Positions 16,091 to 24,186 of a stretch of DNA of 35,780 nt are shown here, piece after piece. The stretch lies in the NCBI GenBank assembly GCA_026418075.1, contig JAOACA010000010.1, positions 1 through 35,780 on the forward strand, read 5' to 3'. The notes beneath the pieces are model-generated. The model was not told where the DNA came from and searched no databases. It saw nothing but the letters and a program-made list of their open reading frames with translations. The stretch is from Candidatus Bipolaricaulota bacterium. Its GTDB lineage: Bacteria > Bipolaricaulota > Bipolaricaulia > Bipolaricaulales > Bipolaricaulaceae. Position numbers and translations under genes: made by a program. Each line of letters opens with the position of its first letter. Position 1 is the first letter of the stretch.

Positions 16091-16734
16091 TAGGTCACCA
16101 CGCCTGCGATCCGGGCCTCCACCCGCCGGCCCCCGCTGTAGGCGCTGGCCGTCCCCGAGAACCGGATCGCGGCCCCCGCCGCGGGCGGATAGAGGGCGTA
16201 CACGACCCGGACGCTCTTCCCCGGCTCAAGGGAGGTCGACCACAGGACCTCCAGCCCGTCGCCCCGCCGGGGGGCGTAGCCCCCGCCCTCGTCGAGCACC
16301 GAGACGACCCACCCCGGAGGGACGGTCTCCACAATCCCCGGAGCGACGAGGGGCACTTTGGCCTGGAGGACCACGGTGACCTCGAGGACCCCCCCGTTCC
16401 AGCGGGCGGTCCGAAACGCCCCAAGCTGGGGATGGGCCGTCACCGCCCCCACGATCTTCGACACCACCTTCCCGCCCTGGACGACCTCCACGGCCACCTC
16501 CCAGTAGCCGGCGGGGGCCTTCCAGGTGGCGGTGGGGACGTTCGTGGTGAGGTCCGGCCGGCCGTCCCCGTTGAAATCCCACCGGAACTGCGCCCCTGCC
16601 GGGGCCCCCACGACCTGGAACGCGACCTCCTCCCCAGGATTGGGAATCGCTGTGGACGAGACCAGGGCCGGCCCTTGGGCGAAGGTGAAGCACCCGCAGG
16701 CCAGAAGCCCCAATGCTACGAGCACGGATCGCAT
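16087..16734 (-). CDS. Secreted protein with PKD-like segment and 'PPGW' module
   Basis: A 215-residue exported protein. The signal peptide is 'MRSVLVALGLLACGCFTFAQ'; cleavage after Ala-Gln is plausible, and the Cys13 context (LLAC) is a weak lipobox. Residues 30-75 are PKD-like ('FRWDFNGDGRPDL'). The C-terminal half carries 'VETVPPGWVVSVLDEGGGY', then 'VLWSTSLEPGKSVRVVYALYPP', the same pattern found twice in the neighbouring upstream gene. This resembles the NEW3/CARDB kind of Ig-like domain, but I cannot assign it firmly. AAGGAGG precedes the ATG. The two genes are neighbours in one direction, separated by a strong hairpin. No enzyme motif is visible, so a surface or binding role is inferred. 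Confidence 0.85.
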   Translation of the reverse strand: MRSVLVALGLLACGCFTFAQGPALVSSTAIPNPGEEVAFQVVGAPAGAQFRWDFNGDGRPDLTTNVPTATWKAPAGYWEVAVEVVQGGKVVSKIVGAVTAHPQLGAFRTARWNGGVLEVTVVLQAKVPLVAPGIVETVPPGWVVSVLDEGGGYAPRRGDGLEVLWSTSLEPGKSVRVVYALYPPAAGAAIRFSGTASAYSGGRRVEARIAGVVTY

Positions 16735-16751
16735 GTTGCCTCCTTGGGACT

Positions 16752-16784
16752 GCTGGCGGGGGCTCCGGGCGAGCCCCCGCCAGC
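16752..16784 (-). terminator. Strong hairpin between the two secreted-protein genes
   Basis: A 14-base perfect GC-rich stem, 16752-16765 with 16771-16784, and a 5-base loop. It follows the stop of the upstream gene (16817) and ends only 6 bases before the AAGGAGG of the downstream gene. There is no T-run. It may terminate, or set differential expression of, the pair. Confidence 0.6.
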
Positions 16785-16816
16785 GTCGGCTTGAGGAAAG
16801 ACCAGCGCGTTCCCGA

Positions 16817-19027
16817 CTAGCGGTCGCAGATCCCCGGGGTCCGCCCGGGCAGCGCCTCGCAGATCGGGGTCCCCGTGAGCCACAGGGCGATGATGAGCTT
16901 CATCGTCTCGTAGTCGATGATCCCCGGCGCGCAGGCCCGCGGGACCTTCGTCCCCTCGAGCCAGAACGCGATCGCCCGCTGGACCTGGGGGAACGTGATC
17001 TTGTCCGACAGCGACAGATCGATCGTGTCCCGGGCCACGTCCCACCGGGAGATGGCCACGACCACGTTCAAGCAGTCGGTGAGGTCGACCCGGTTCTGGC
17101 CCGTGACCTCGACCTCGAGGCAGGGGTGACCGCTGTCGGCCCGCCCGGCGATGAGCGCCCGGGAGAGGACCTTGCACGGATCGGGCGGCGTGGACTCCAC
17201 CGTCACCGTGGGCGGGACCTCGACCTGGTAGATGATCGTCTTCGTCTGGCCGGCCTTGAGGAGGCCGGTGTAGGCCCACTGATCGACCCCCGGCTTGTAG
17301 GTGAACCCGTCGTTCTGGATCGGGGTCACCCGCCACCCGACGGGGAGGTCCTCATCCAGGCCCACCCCGTACACGTCGCGGTCGGTCGTGATCTCCACCT
17401 TGACCGTGAACTTGTTCCCGACCACGTTTCCGGCCGAGTCGTAGAACCCAATGACCACGCCCTCGCAGGGGATCGGGGTGATGATCCACCGCCGGGCCTG
17501 GAGCTTGGGGGTTGGCATCGTCGGAAGCGGCTGGTCGATCGAGGTGCAGGAGGCGGCGTAGGCGGCGATGAGCTTCAGGGTGTGGAGGTCGATCCGCTCC
17601 CCACAGGTCTTCGCGACCGGCCGGTCGGTCCGCCAGAGCTCCGTCGCCCGGGCGAGCTGCTCGGCCGTGATCGCCTCCGACAGCCGCAGGTCGACCTTGT
17701 CCTCCTCCCCGGGGTAGGTGGCCGGCACAAGGTGGGCCACCGCCTCGAGGATCGACAGGCAGTCGTTCACGAGGAAGCAGGATTCCCCGGCGACCTCGAA
17801 CGCAAACTCCGGCACCTTCGCCTGGAACGTCCCGGTGAGGCAGAACTGCTGGGGAAGCCGGATCGAGGCGAGGAGCTCCACCTTGGGAACCGTCACGTCG
17901 TAGATGATGATCCGCTCGGTTCCGGCCTTGATGGGTTCCATGAACACCCACTGGACCTCGGGCCGGTGGAAGATGGCCCCGCCGTTCTGGACCGGGGTGA
18001 TCTCCCAGCCCACGGGCGGGTTCTCATCCAGGCCCGCCCCCACGAGGTCCTGGTCGGTGGTGATCCGGACCTGGACCCGGAACGTGTACCCGGGGAGGGC
18101 CGTGGTCGTGGAGATCGAGCGGACCGCGGTCGCGGTCAGGGCGGAGACGGTGAGCGGAAGCCGGAACGTCCCCTCCATCCCGGCGTTGTCGACCACGGTG
18201 AGGCGGACGGTGTAGGAGCCCCCGGCGAGGTAGGCGTACTGAACCCGGGGCTCCGTGCTCTCCAGGTCCACCACCCCGTCCCCGTTGAAGTCCCACTTGT
18301 AGCGGACGATCCGCCCGTCGGGGTCCGTGCTCCCCGAGGCGTCGAACGTGATCTGCTGGCGGGCCCGCGGGGCCGCGGGGGTCACCACGAGCCGGGCCGT
18401 CGGGGGCTGGTTCTTCATCCCCTCGATCACGATCGTCTCCGTCGTGTTGAGCTCAAGCCTGGTCGGAACGTTGATGTTCCCCGACTTGAACACGATCTTC
18501 CCAATCCCAGAGAACGGCCCGGGGACGAGGGTCAGCTTGAACTCCTCGGGAAGGGGCCCCAGGACCCCGCCGTCGGTGCTGTTGGCGCCCCACGTCCACA
18601 GGATTTGGAACTCGTCGTTGGCGCGGATGTACTCGTCGTTGAGCTCGGGGAGGAAAATCGCGAGGAACGGGATCCCTGTGTCGTCCTTCACCACGAAGTC
18701 GGCCCCGGCAGGAACTCCCCGCAGGGTGAACCGGACGTTTCCGCTTGCCCCGGTGCCGCCCTTGTTCAGGATGAAGAAGAGGTACAGGTTCTGGGTCGTG
18801 GGCTCCCGGTACAGGAACAGGACCATGTTTCCCGTCTCGGCGAGTTCGTTCCCGCTCCGAGACTGCCCGCTATCGTAGGCGTAGAACTCCGTGGCCGGTT
18901 TCGCCCCGGCCAGGGGCGGAACGGCGGCCTTCACCGCTCCCTGGGTCACCTGGAAGTAGCCCTGGGCGCTCAAGGGCAGGGCGACAGCCAGGGAAAGCAC
19001 GAACAGTAGGCTGGTCTTCCTCACCAT
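16817..19027 (-). CDS. Secreted multidomain protein: PKD domain plus two copies of a 'PVGW'-helical module
   Basis: A 736-residue exported protein. Numbering starts at the ATG at 19027, which has AGGAGG 6 bases upstream; another ATG and a TTG lie 3 and 6 bases earlier and are possible starts. Signal peptide: 'KTSLLFVLSLAVALPLSAQG'. Residues about 25-200 are a beta-rich region of unknown kind. About 205-295 is a PKD domain ('FDASGSTDPDG', 'YKWDFNGDG', 'GGSYTVRLTVVD'). Two repeats follow (about 311-493 and 536-720). Each has a beta part ('ITTDQDLVGAGLDENPPVGW' and 'ITTDRDVYGVGLDEDLPVGW', closing 'IIIYDVTVP'/'IIYQVEVP') and a helical part ('DLRLSEAITAEQLARATELW'-like, with 'IDLHTLKLIAAY'/'IDYETMKLIIAL'). 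The Cys residues are mostly in the repeats. No catalytic motif is visible; a cell-surface role is inferred. Confidence 0.88.
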   Translation of the reverse strand: MVRKTSLLFVLSLAVALPLSAQGYFQVTQGAVKAAVPPLAGAKPATEFYAYDSGQSRSGNELAETGNMVLFLYREPTTQNLYLFFILNKGGTGASGNVRFTLRGVPAGADFVVKDDTGIPFLAIFLPELNDEYIRANDEFQILWTWGANSTDGGVLGPLPEEFKLTLVPGPFSGIGKIVFKSGNINVPTRLELNTTETIVIEGMKNQPPTARLVVTPAAPRARQQITFDASGSTDPDGRIVRYKWDFNGDGVVDLESTEPRVQYAYLAGGSYTVRLTVVDNAGMEGTFRLPLTVSALTATAVRSISTTTALPGYTFRVQVRITTDQDLVGAGLDENPPVGWEITPVQNGGAIFHRPEVQWVFMEPIKAGTERIIIYDVTVPKVELLASIRLPQQFCLTGTFQAKVPEFAFEVAGESCFLVNDCLSILEAVAHLVPATYPGEEDKVDLRLSEAITAEQLARATELWRTDRPVAKTCGERIDLHTLKLIAAYAASCTSIDQPLPTMPTPKLQARRWIITPIPCEGVVIGFYDSAGNVVGNKFTVKVEITTDRDVYGVGLDEDLPVGWRVTPIQNDGFTYKPGVDQWAYTGLLKAGQTKTIIYQVEVPPTVTVESTPPDPCKVLSRALIAGRADSGHPCLEVEVTGQNRVDLTDCLNVVVAISRWDVARDTIDLSLSDKITFPQVQRAIAFWLEGTKVPRACAPGIIDYETMKLIIALWLTGTPICEALPGRTPGICDR
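16868..18097 (-). repeat. Tandem protein-level duplication of a two-part module
   Basis: Copy 1 spans about 18097-17549 and copy 2 about 17422-16868. The copies match clearly at the protein level ('ITTDxDxxGxGLDExxPVGWxxTPxQNxG', then 'DLxLSxxIT' and 'KLIxA'). They have diverged in DNA, so the duplication is old. Confidence 0.85.
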
Positions 19028-19067
19028 CATCAACCTCCTTACCCCAATGCTACTCAGGACAGTCTAG

Positions 19068-19085
19068 CGGAAAACCCTTTTTCCG
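19068..19085. promoter_or_regulatory. Inverted repeat upstream of the secreted-protein gene
   Basis: CGGAAAA-CCCT-TTTTCCG, a perfect 7-base inverted repeat lying 35-55 bases before the ribosome site at 19034-19039. It could be an operator or a leader hairpin. No clear -35/-10 pair is seen beside it. Confidence 0.35.
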
Positions 19086-19180
19086 TCTGTAACTGGGATC
19101 ACCCCCTGCCATCGGATCCATCTCCGAACTCCTGGGGGAGCCTATGCGGGGGAAAGGGGGCGGGGGAGGAAAGTGGAGGA

Positions 19181-19213
19181 CCCCTTGCCCCCGGTTTGTC
19201 TTGGGGCGAGGGG
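19181..19213 (-). terminator. Hairpin downstream of rplM
   Basis: An 11-base stem (one G-T pair), 19181-19191 with 19203-19213, and an 11-base loop, 31-63 bases past the rplM stop. No T-run follows. It probably ends the purB-ileS-purA-rplM series. Confidence 0.5.
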
Positions 19214-19243
19214 ACCTAGATCACCGCGAGAGGGGCCAGGGGG

Positions 19244-19687
19244 TTACAGGGCGAGGGGGGTGGGGTTCTGGGCCTGGTGGGGGTGGTCGGGGCCGGGGTA
19301 GATCTTGAGCTTGCGGAGCATCCGCCGGCCAAGCTCGTTCTTGGGGAGCATCCGCCGCACGGCGAGCTGGATCGGGAGCTCGGGGTGGCGGGCCCGGAGC
19401 TCCCGGTACGGGGTGGCCCTGAGGTGGCCGATGTACCCCGAGTGGCGGTAGTGGATCTTCTGATCCCACTTCTTCCCCGTGAGGCGCACCTTGTCGGCGT
19501 TGATCACGACCACGTAGTCCCCGACGTCGAAGAACGGGGTGTAGACCGGCTTGTGCTTTCCCTGGAGGATGAGGGCGAGCTTCGAGGCCAGCCGCCCGAG
19601 GGGCTGGTCGGTGGCGTCCACCACGTACCAGTCGCGGCGGAACGTGACCCCCGCATCCTCCTTCTTGGCCATGTACGTCTTCTGCAT
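19244..19687 (-). CDS. rplM: 50S ribosomal protein L13
   Basis: A 147-residue L13 of the large subunit. It opens with '[20 protein letters not shown]' and continues with '[15 protein letters not shown]', '[19 protein letters not shown]', and '[22 protein letters not shown]', all typical. The ATG at 19687 follows GAGGAGGAAGG. An earlier in-frame ATG at 19711 would overlap the -10 box and adds a non-conserved peptide. rpsI (S9), the nearly universal downstream partner, is absent: 19034-19243 holds only a hairpin and an upstream region. Confidence 0.97.
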   Translation of the reverse strand: MQKTYMAKKEDAGVTFRRDWYVVDATDQPLGRLASKLALILQGKHKPVYTPFFDVGDYVVVINADKVRLTGKKWDQKIHYRHSGYIGHLRATPYRELRARHPELPIQLAVRRMLPKNELGRRMLRKLKIYPGPDHPHQAQNPTPLAL

Positions 19688-19710
19688 CCTTCCTCCTCGC
19701 GCAGGGCGCA

Positions 19711-19739
19711 ACTATACGGGCCGCGCCCACCCCGCTCAA
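19711..19739 (-). promoter_or_regulatory. Promoter of rplM
   Basis: On the minus strand: TTGAGC (19739-19734), a 17-base spacer, and TATAGT (19716-19711). The -35 box overlaps the last codons of purA. The leader is about 17 bases with a GAGGAGG site. Confidence 0.8.
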
Positions 19740-20956
19740 CCGCGGCCCCGGTCGATCACCGCCCCCTCCCCAGGCCCGGTCCCGACCAGGGAGACCGGAA
19801 CCCCTACCCCCTCCTCGATCCACCGGACGAACCGCTGCGCCTCTCGGGGAAGCCCTCCCCAGTCCCGCACGTCCCGGAGGGGCCCCTCCCACGCGGGAAG
19901 GGCCACGTACTCCGGCTCCGCCGCCGCCAGTTCCTCGGCCCGGGCGGGGAACCGGTCCGTCCTGTGCCCCCCGATTCGGTACGCCACACACACCTTGACC
20001 TCGTCGAGCCCCGCGAGGACGTCGAGCTTGGTGAGGGCAAGCTCGGTGAACCCGTTCACCGCGTGGGCGTAGCGGAGGGCGACGAGGTCGAGCCACCCGC
20101 ACCGGCGGGGCCGGCCCGTGGTGGCCCCGTACTCCCTTCCTCTCTCCCGCAGCCACGCCCCGACCTCCCCTGTCTCCTCGGTGGGGAACGGCCCCTCCCC
20201 AACCCGGGTCGTGTAGGCCTTGGTCACCCCCACCACCCGGTCGAGGGCCACGCGGACCCCGGTGCCCCAGCCGATCCCGTGGACGGTGGTCGCCGACGAG
20301 GTCACGTAGGGGTAGGTGCCGAGGTCGAGGTCAAGGAGGGTCCCCTGGGCCCCCTCGAACACCACGGTTTCCCGGGCGGCGAGGGCGGCGGCGATCGCGG
20401 ATCGGGCGTCGCCGATCCGATCGGAGAACTGGGCGTAGAACCGGGCGAGATCTTCCGCCACCTCGCCCACCGACTCCGTGCCCATCCGGGCCAGGTGGTC
20501 GCGGACGGAAAGGGGATCGGCGAGGTCGGCCAGGCGCAGGCCTCGGCGGGCGGCGCGGTCCTCGTAGGCCGGGCCGATCCCCCGCCGGGTGGTCCCGAGG
20601 CGCCCGGCGGCCTCCCCCTCCCGGGCCCGGTGGTGGGGGAGGACGAGGTGGGCCCGCTCGGAGAGAAGGAGCGCGGGCTCCGGACGCCCTTGGGCCCAGA
20701 GCGCAGCAAGCTCCTCCTGGAGGGCCCACGGGTCGAGGACGACCCCGTGGCCGAGGACCCCGAGGCAGCCGGGGTGGAGGGCTCCGGAGGGAACGAGGTG
20801 GAGCCGGGCCGTGCCCAGGCGGTCCTCCACGGTGTGGCCGGCGTTGGCCCCCCCGTTGAACCGAACGCACATCCGCGCCCCCCGGGAGAGGTGATGGACG
20901 ATCTTCCCCTTCGCCTCGTCCCCCCACTGGGCCCCAATCACAGCGATCGCGGGCAT
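19736..20956 (-). CDS. purA: Adenylosuccinate synthetase
   Basis: A 406-residue enzyme joining IMP and aspartate with GTP, the first step from IMP to AMP. The N-terminal GTP loop 'GAQWGDEAKGKIVHHL' has Ala where most have Gly (GDEGKGK). Then come 'RFNGGANAGHTV', 'GTTRRGIGPAYEDRAARRGLR', and 'VFEGAQGTLLDLDLGTYPYVTSS'. Near the C-terminus is 'ALTKLDVLAGLDEVKVCVAY', the guanine-recognition KxD region. The ATG at 20956 lies one base after the ileS stop, so the two are co-translated. It is slightly shorter than the usual 430 residues. PurB, the next enzyme, is two genes upstream. Confidence 0.96.
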   Translation of the reverse strand: MPAIAVIGAQWGDEAKGKIVHHLSRGARMCVRFNGGANAGHTVEDRLGTARLHLVPSGALHPGCLGVLGHGVVLDPWALQEELAALWAQGRPEPALLLSERAHLVLPHHRAREGEAAGRLGTTRRGIGPAYEDRAARRGLRLADLADPLSVRDHLARMGTESVGEVAEDLARFYAQFSDRIGDARSAIAAALAARETVVFEGAQGTLLDLDLGTYPYVTSSATTVHGIGWGTGVRVALDRVVGVTKAYTTRVGEGPFPTEETGEVGAWLRERGREYGATTGRPRRCGWLDLVALRYAHAVNGFTELALTKLDVLAGLDEVKVCVAYRIGGHRTDRFPARAEELAAAEPEYVALPAWEGPLRDVRDWGGLPREAQRFVRWIEEGVGVPVSLVGTGPGEGAVIDRGRG

Positions 20957-20957
20957 C

Positions 20958-23900
20958 CTATCCCCCCACCCGCTTGAGCCAGACCCTCCCGGTCCGGCCG
21001 TGGACCGCAAGCTCCGCCCCGTGGTCCGCCCCGTCCAGGGGGCCCGCCTCCAGGCGGACGGCGAGCACCTCGTCCCGGATCCGGTCCCCAAACCGCAGGA
21101 AAAGCTCTCCGAGGTCCCCGGCGTACCCAAGTTCGATCCGGTCCGTCACCGCAAACCCCGCCTCCTTCCGGAGGAGCTGGAGCCGGTGGACGAGCTCGCG
21201 GAGGTCTCCCTCCGCCTGGAGCTCGGCGTCGATCCGGAGGTCGAGGGCCACCGCCCCGTCCCGGTCCTCGACGAGGGCGAACCCCTCCCGGGGCTCCCAG
21301 CCCACCTTCACCTCGTCGGGCAGGAGCGCGACACCCTCGTCGGGGAGCGAAACCCGGCCGTCCCGGGCGAGGGCCGTGGCCACCGCGGCCGGATCCATCC
21401 GGGCGAGGGCCGCGGCGATCCGAGGGGCCTTCGGCCCGTGGCGGGGCCCCAGGACCCGGAACTCCGGGCTCACCTTGGGAACCCGGAACGGCCCGAGGTC
21501 GTCCACAAGGGCCACCTCCCGAACGTTCACCTCCGCCTTCACGAGGTCCCAGAGCTCCCCGGGGACCGCCTCGTCCCCCGGTCGGCGGAGGACGTGGAGG
21601 GCGGGGAGGGGCTGGCGGACCTTGACCTTGGCCAGGTTCCGGGCCCCCAGGGCGAGGGACGCCACGGCGCGAACCCGGGCCATGGAGGCCCCCAGCGCCG
21701 GATCCCGGGGAGGGGGATCCGGCCAGCGGGCGAGGTGGACGGAGTCGGGATCCCCATCCCGACGGAGGGACTGCCACAGGGCCTCGGCGAGGAACGGGGT
21801 GAACGGGGCGAGGAGGAGGGCGAGCGTCCGCAGGGCCTCGTACAGGGTCCCGTAGGCGGCGAGCTTGTCCTCGGTCAGGCCCTCCCCCCAGAACCGGGGC
21901 CGGGAGAGGCGGATGTACCAGTTGGAGAGGTCGTCGACGAACGCGGAGATCGCCCGCGTGGCCCCGAGGGGGTCGTAGGCGTCCAGGGCCGCGGTGACCC
22001 CCTCCACCGCCTCCCCGAGGCGGGAGAGGAGCCACCGGTCGAGGGCCGGCCGGGCCGCGGGCGCGGGAACCGGGGTGTCCGGGGTGAACCCGTCGATCCC
22101 GGCGTAGAGGGTGAGAAAATCGTGGCAGTTCCGGACCGTCTCCAAGAACCCGTACCGCGCCTGGCGGACCCCCTCCTCACTGTACCGCCGCTCGTTCCAT
22201 GGGGCGGACTCCGAGGCGAGGTACCACCGGACCGCGTCCGCCCCGTGGGCCTCCACGATCGGCATCGGATCCAGCACGTTCCCCCGGGACTTGCTCATCT
22301 TCTGCCCCTGGGCGTCGAGGCCCATCCCGGTCACGAGGACGTTCCGGTAGGGGGCCTTCCCGTGGAGGAGGACCCCGGTGACGAGGAGGGTGTAGAACCA
22401 GCCCCGGGTCTGATCGAGGCCCTCGCTGATGAAGTCCGCGGGGTAGGACGCCCGGAACTCGTCCTCGTTCTCAAACGGGTAGTGCCACTGGGCGGTGTGC
22501 ATCGAGCCGGAGTCGAACCAGGTGTCGAGGACGTACGGAAGACGGCGCATCTTCCCCCCGCAGGGGCAGCGGAGCTCGACCCGATCGATGTACGGCCGGT
22601 GGAGCTCGACCTTCCGGGCAAGATCGGGGTCCGCGGCCCGGGCGACGAGCTCCTCCCGGGAGCCCACGACCTCCAGGGCCCCGCAGGAGCCGCAGGTCCA
22701 CACCGGAAGCGGGGTCCCCCAGTACCGGTCCCGGGAAAGCGCCCAGTCCCGCAGCGAGGCGAGGAAGTCCGCAAAGCGCCCCGATCCCACGTGCTCGGGG
22801 TACCAGGCAATCGTCTCGGCCTGAGCGAGGATCTCTCCCTTGGCGCGGGTCGTGGCGATGAACCACGACTCCATGGCGTAGTAGAGGAGGGGGGTGTCAC
22901 ACCGCCAGCAGAACGGGTAGTCATGTTCGATCGTCTCCGCCCGGAAGAGCCGCCCCCGCGCCTTGAGGTCGGCGATGATTTTGGGATCGGCGTCCTTCAC
23001 GAACTCCCCGCGGGCAAGGGGAAAGGCGTCGGTGAACCGGCCGGCCCGGTCCACGGGCTGGAGGAAGGGGAGCTCTTGGGATTTCCCGAGCTCGTGGTCC
23101 TCCTCCCCGAACGCGGGGGCGATGTGGACGATCCCTGTCCCTTCCTCCATCGAGACGAACTCCGCCCCGACCACGGTGTACGCCCTCTCCCCTTGGGCCA
23201 AGGGGTAGAGGGGGAGGTACCGCCGGCCTACGAGCTCGGAGCCGGGGAACTCCCGAAGGAGGCGCGCCCCCTCCCCGAGGACGGCCCCGACCCGGCCCCG
23301 GGCGAGGATCAGCCGCTCCCCCTCGAAGTCGACCTCGGCATAGGTCTCCCGGGGATGGACGGCGAGGGCGACGTTGGCGGGGAGCGTCCAGGGGGTCGTG
23401 GTCCAGACGAGGAACGAAACCTGCGGGTCCTCGGCAAGGGGCATCCGGACGTAGACCGACGGGTCGGCGACCCGGTCGTACCCCTGGGCCACCTCGTGGG
23501 AAGAGAGCGACGTCCCGCACCGGGGGCAGTAGGGAAGGATCTTGTGCCCCGGGTAGAGGAGGCCTCCCTTGTGGATCTCCTTGAGCTCCCACCACAGGGT
23601 CTCGATGTAGTCGTCGCTGTAGGTGACGTAGGGGTGCTCGAGGTCGATCCAGAACCCCAGGCGCCGGATCATTGCCTCCCAGGCCCCGATGTACCGCTGG
23701 ACCGAGGCCTTGCACCGCTCGACGAACGCCTCGACCCCATACCGCTCGATCTCGGCCTTGGTGGAGATCCCCAGTTCCTTCTCCACCTCAAGCTCCACCG
23801 GAAGACCGTGGCAGTCCCAGCCGGCTTTCCGGGGGACGTAGAAGCCCCGCATTGTCTTGTAGCGGGGGAAGAGGTCCTTTTGGAGGCGGGCGAGGAGGTG

Positions 23901-24068
23901 GCCGATGTGGGGCCGGCCGTTGGCGGTGGGCGGCCCCTCGTAGAACACGTACCGCGGCCCTCCCCGCCGCTCAGCCAGGGAGCGGCGGAACACGTCCCGC
24001 TCCGCCCACAGGGCGAGGACTGCCTCCTCGCGGGCCTTCGGATCCCCCTCTAGCTTTCGCAACGCCAC
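20958..24068 (-). CDS. ileS: Isoleucyl-tRNA synthetase, type II
   Basis: A 1036-residue class Ia synthetase. 'RPHIGHL' (HIGH, residues 54-57) and 'KMSKS' (590-594) are intact. The editing domain has 'VWTTTPWTLPANVALAVHP', 'GTGIVHIAPAFGEEDHELG' and so on. The domain order, 'DCHGLPVELEVEKELGI', and the roughly 1030-residue length with an extended C-terminal domain lacking a terminal zinc ribbon match the eukaryote-like type II group, often naturally mupirocin-resistant. Cys pairs at about 181-184, 390, 459-462 and 501-503 suggest structural metal sites. It starts at GTG (24068) with GAGGAGG 5 bases upstream. purA follows after one base. Confidence 0.95.
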   Translation of the reverse strand: MALRKLEGDPKAREEAVLALWAERDVFRRSLAERRGGPRYVFYEGPPTANGRPHIGHLLARLQKDLFPRYKTMRGFYVPRKAGWDCHGLPVELEVEKELGISTKAEIERYGVEAFVERCKASVQRYIGAWEAMIRRLGFWIDLEHPYVTYSDDYIETLWWELKEIHKGGLLYPGHKILPYCPRCGTSLSSHEVAQGYDRVADPSVYVRMPLAEDPQVSFLVWTTTPWTLPANVALAVHPRETYAEVDFEGERLILARGRVGAVLGEGARLLREFPGSELVGRRYLPLYPLAQGERAYTVVGAEFVSMEEGTGIVHIAPAFGEEDHELGKSQELPFLQPVDRAGRFTDAFPLARGEFVKDADPKIIADLKARGRLFRAETIEHDYPFCWRCDTPLLYYAMESWFIATTRAKGEILAQAETIAWYPEHVGSGRFADFLASLRDWALSRDRYWGTPLPVWTCGSCGALEVVGSREELVARAADPDLARKVELHRPYIDRVELRCPCGGKMRRLPYVLDTWFDSGSMHTAQWHYPFENEDEFRASYPADFISEGLDQTRGWFYTLLVTGVLLHGKAPYRNVLVTGMGLDAQGQKMSKSRGNVLDPMPIVEAHGADAVRWYLASESAPWNERRYSEEGVRQARYGFLETVRNCHDFLTLYAGIDGFTPDTPVPAPAARPALDRWLLSRLGEAVEGVTAALDAYDPLGATRAISAFVDDLSNWYIRLSRPRFWGEGLTEDKLAAYGTLYEALRTLALLLAPFTPFLAEALWQSLRRDGDPDSVHLARWPDPPPRDPALGASMARVRAVASLALGARNLAKVKVRQPLPALHVLRRPGDEAVPGELWDLVKAEVNVREVALVDDLGPFRVPKVSPEFRVLGPRHGPKAPRIAAALARMDPAAVATALARDGRVSLPDEGVALLPDEVKVGWEPREGFALVEDRDGAVALDLRIDAELQAEGDLRELVHRLQLLRKEAGFAVTDRIELGYAGDLGELFLRFGDRIRDEVLAVRLEAGPLDGADHGAELAVHGRTGRVWLKRVGG

Positions 24069-24094
24069 CCCATCCTCCTCAACGACACAGCTGT

Positions 24095-24106
24095 AGCCAC
24101 GTGGCT
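24095..24106. promoter_or_regulatory. 12-base perfect palindrome upstream of ileS
   Basis: AGCCACGTGGCT, with an ACAGCTGT palindrome (24087-24094) directly beside it, 19-38 bases before the ileS start. It could be a protein binding site or a leader structure. No T-box consensus is present. Confidence 0.3.
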
Positions 24107-24141
24107 CCGGGAAGTTGAAACCGCAAGGGTTTGAGGTCTAG

Positions 24142-24163
24142 TTCTGCCCCCGGGGGGGCAGAA
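24142..24163 (-). terminator. Hairpin between purB and ileS
   Basis: TTCTGCCCC (24142-24150) paired with GGGGCAGAA (24155-24163), 4-base loop, about 24-45 bases after the purB stop. There is no T-run. Partial termination, or a leader structure for ileS, are both possible. Confidence 0.45.
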
Positions 24164-24186
24164 TGGGGCGTCGGATCGCCATCGGC

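Noticed and set aside
16526-19009. A plus-strand open frame of about 827 codons opposite the secreted PKD proteins
   Set aside because: It spans two real minus-strand genes and their gap, has no ribosome site and gives a low-complexity peptide.
21000-24053. A plus-strand open frame of about 1017 codons opposite ileS
   Set aside because: It is the antisense of a fully supported synthetase. The peptide is Gly/Pro/Glu/Arg-rich without any family motif, as expected when GC-rich third positions remove stop codons.
24069-24186. A T-box riboswitch before ileS
   Set aside because: The conserved T-box sequence and specifier structure are not found in the 118-base gap.
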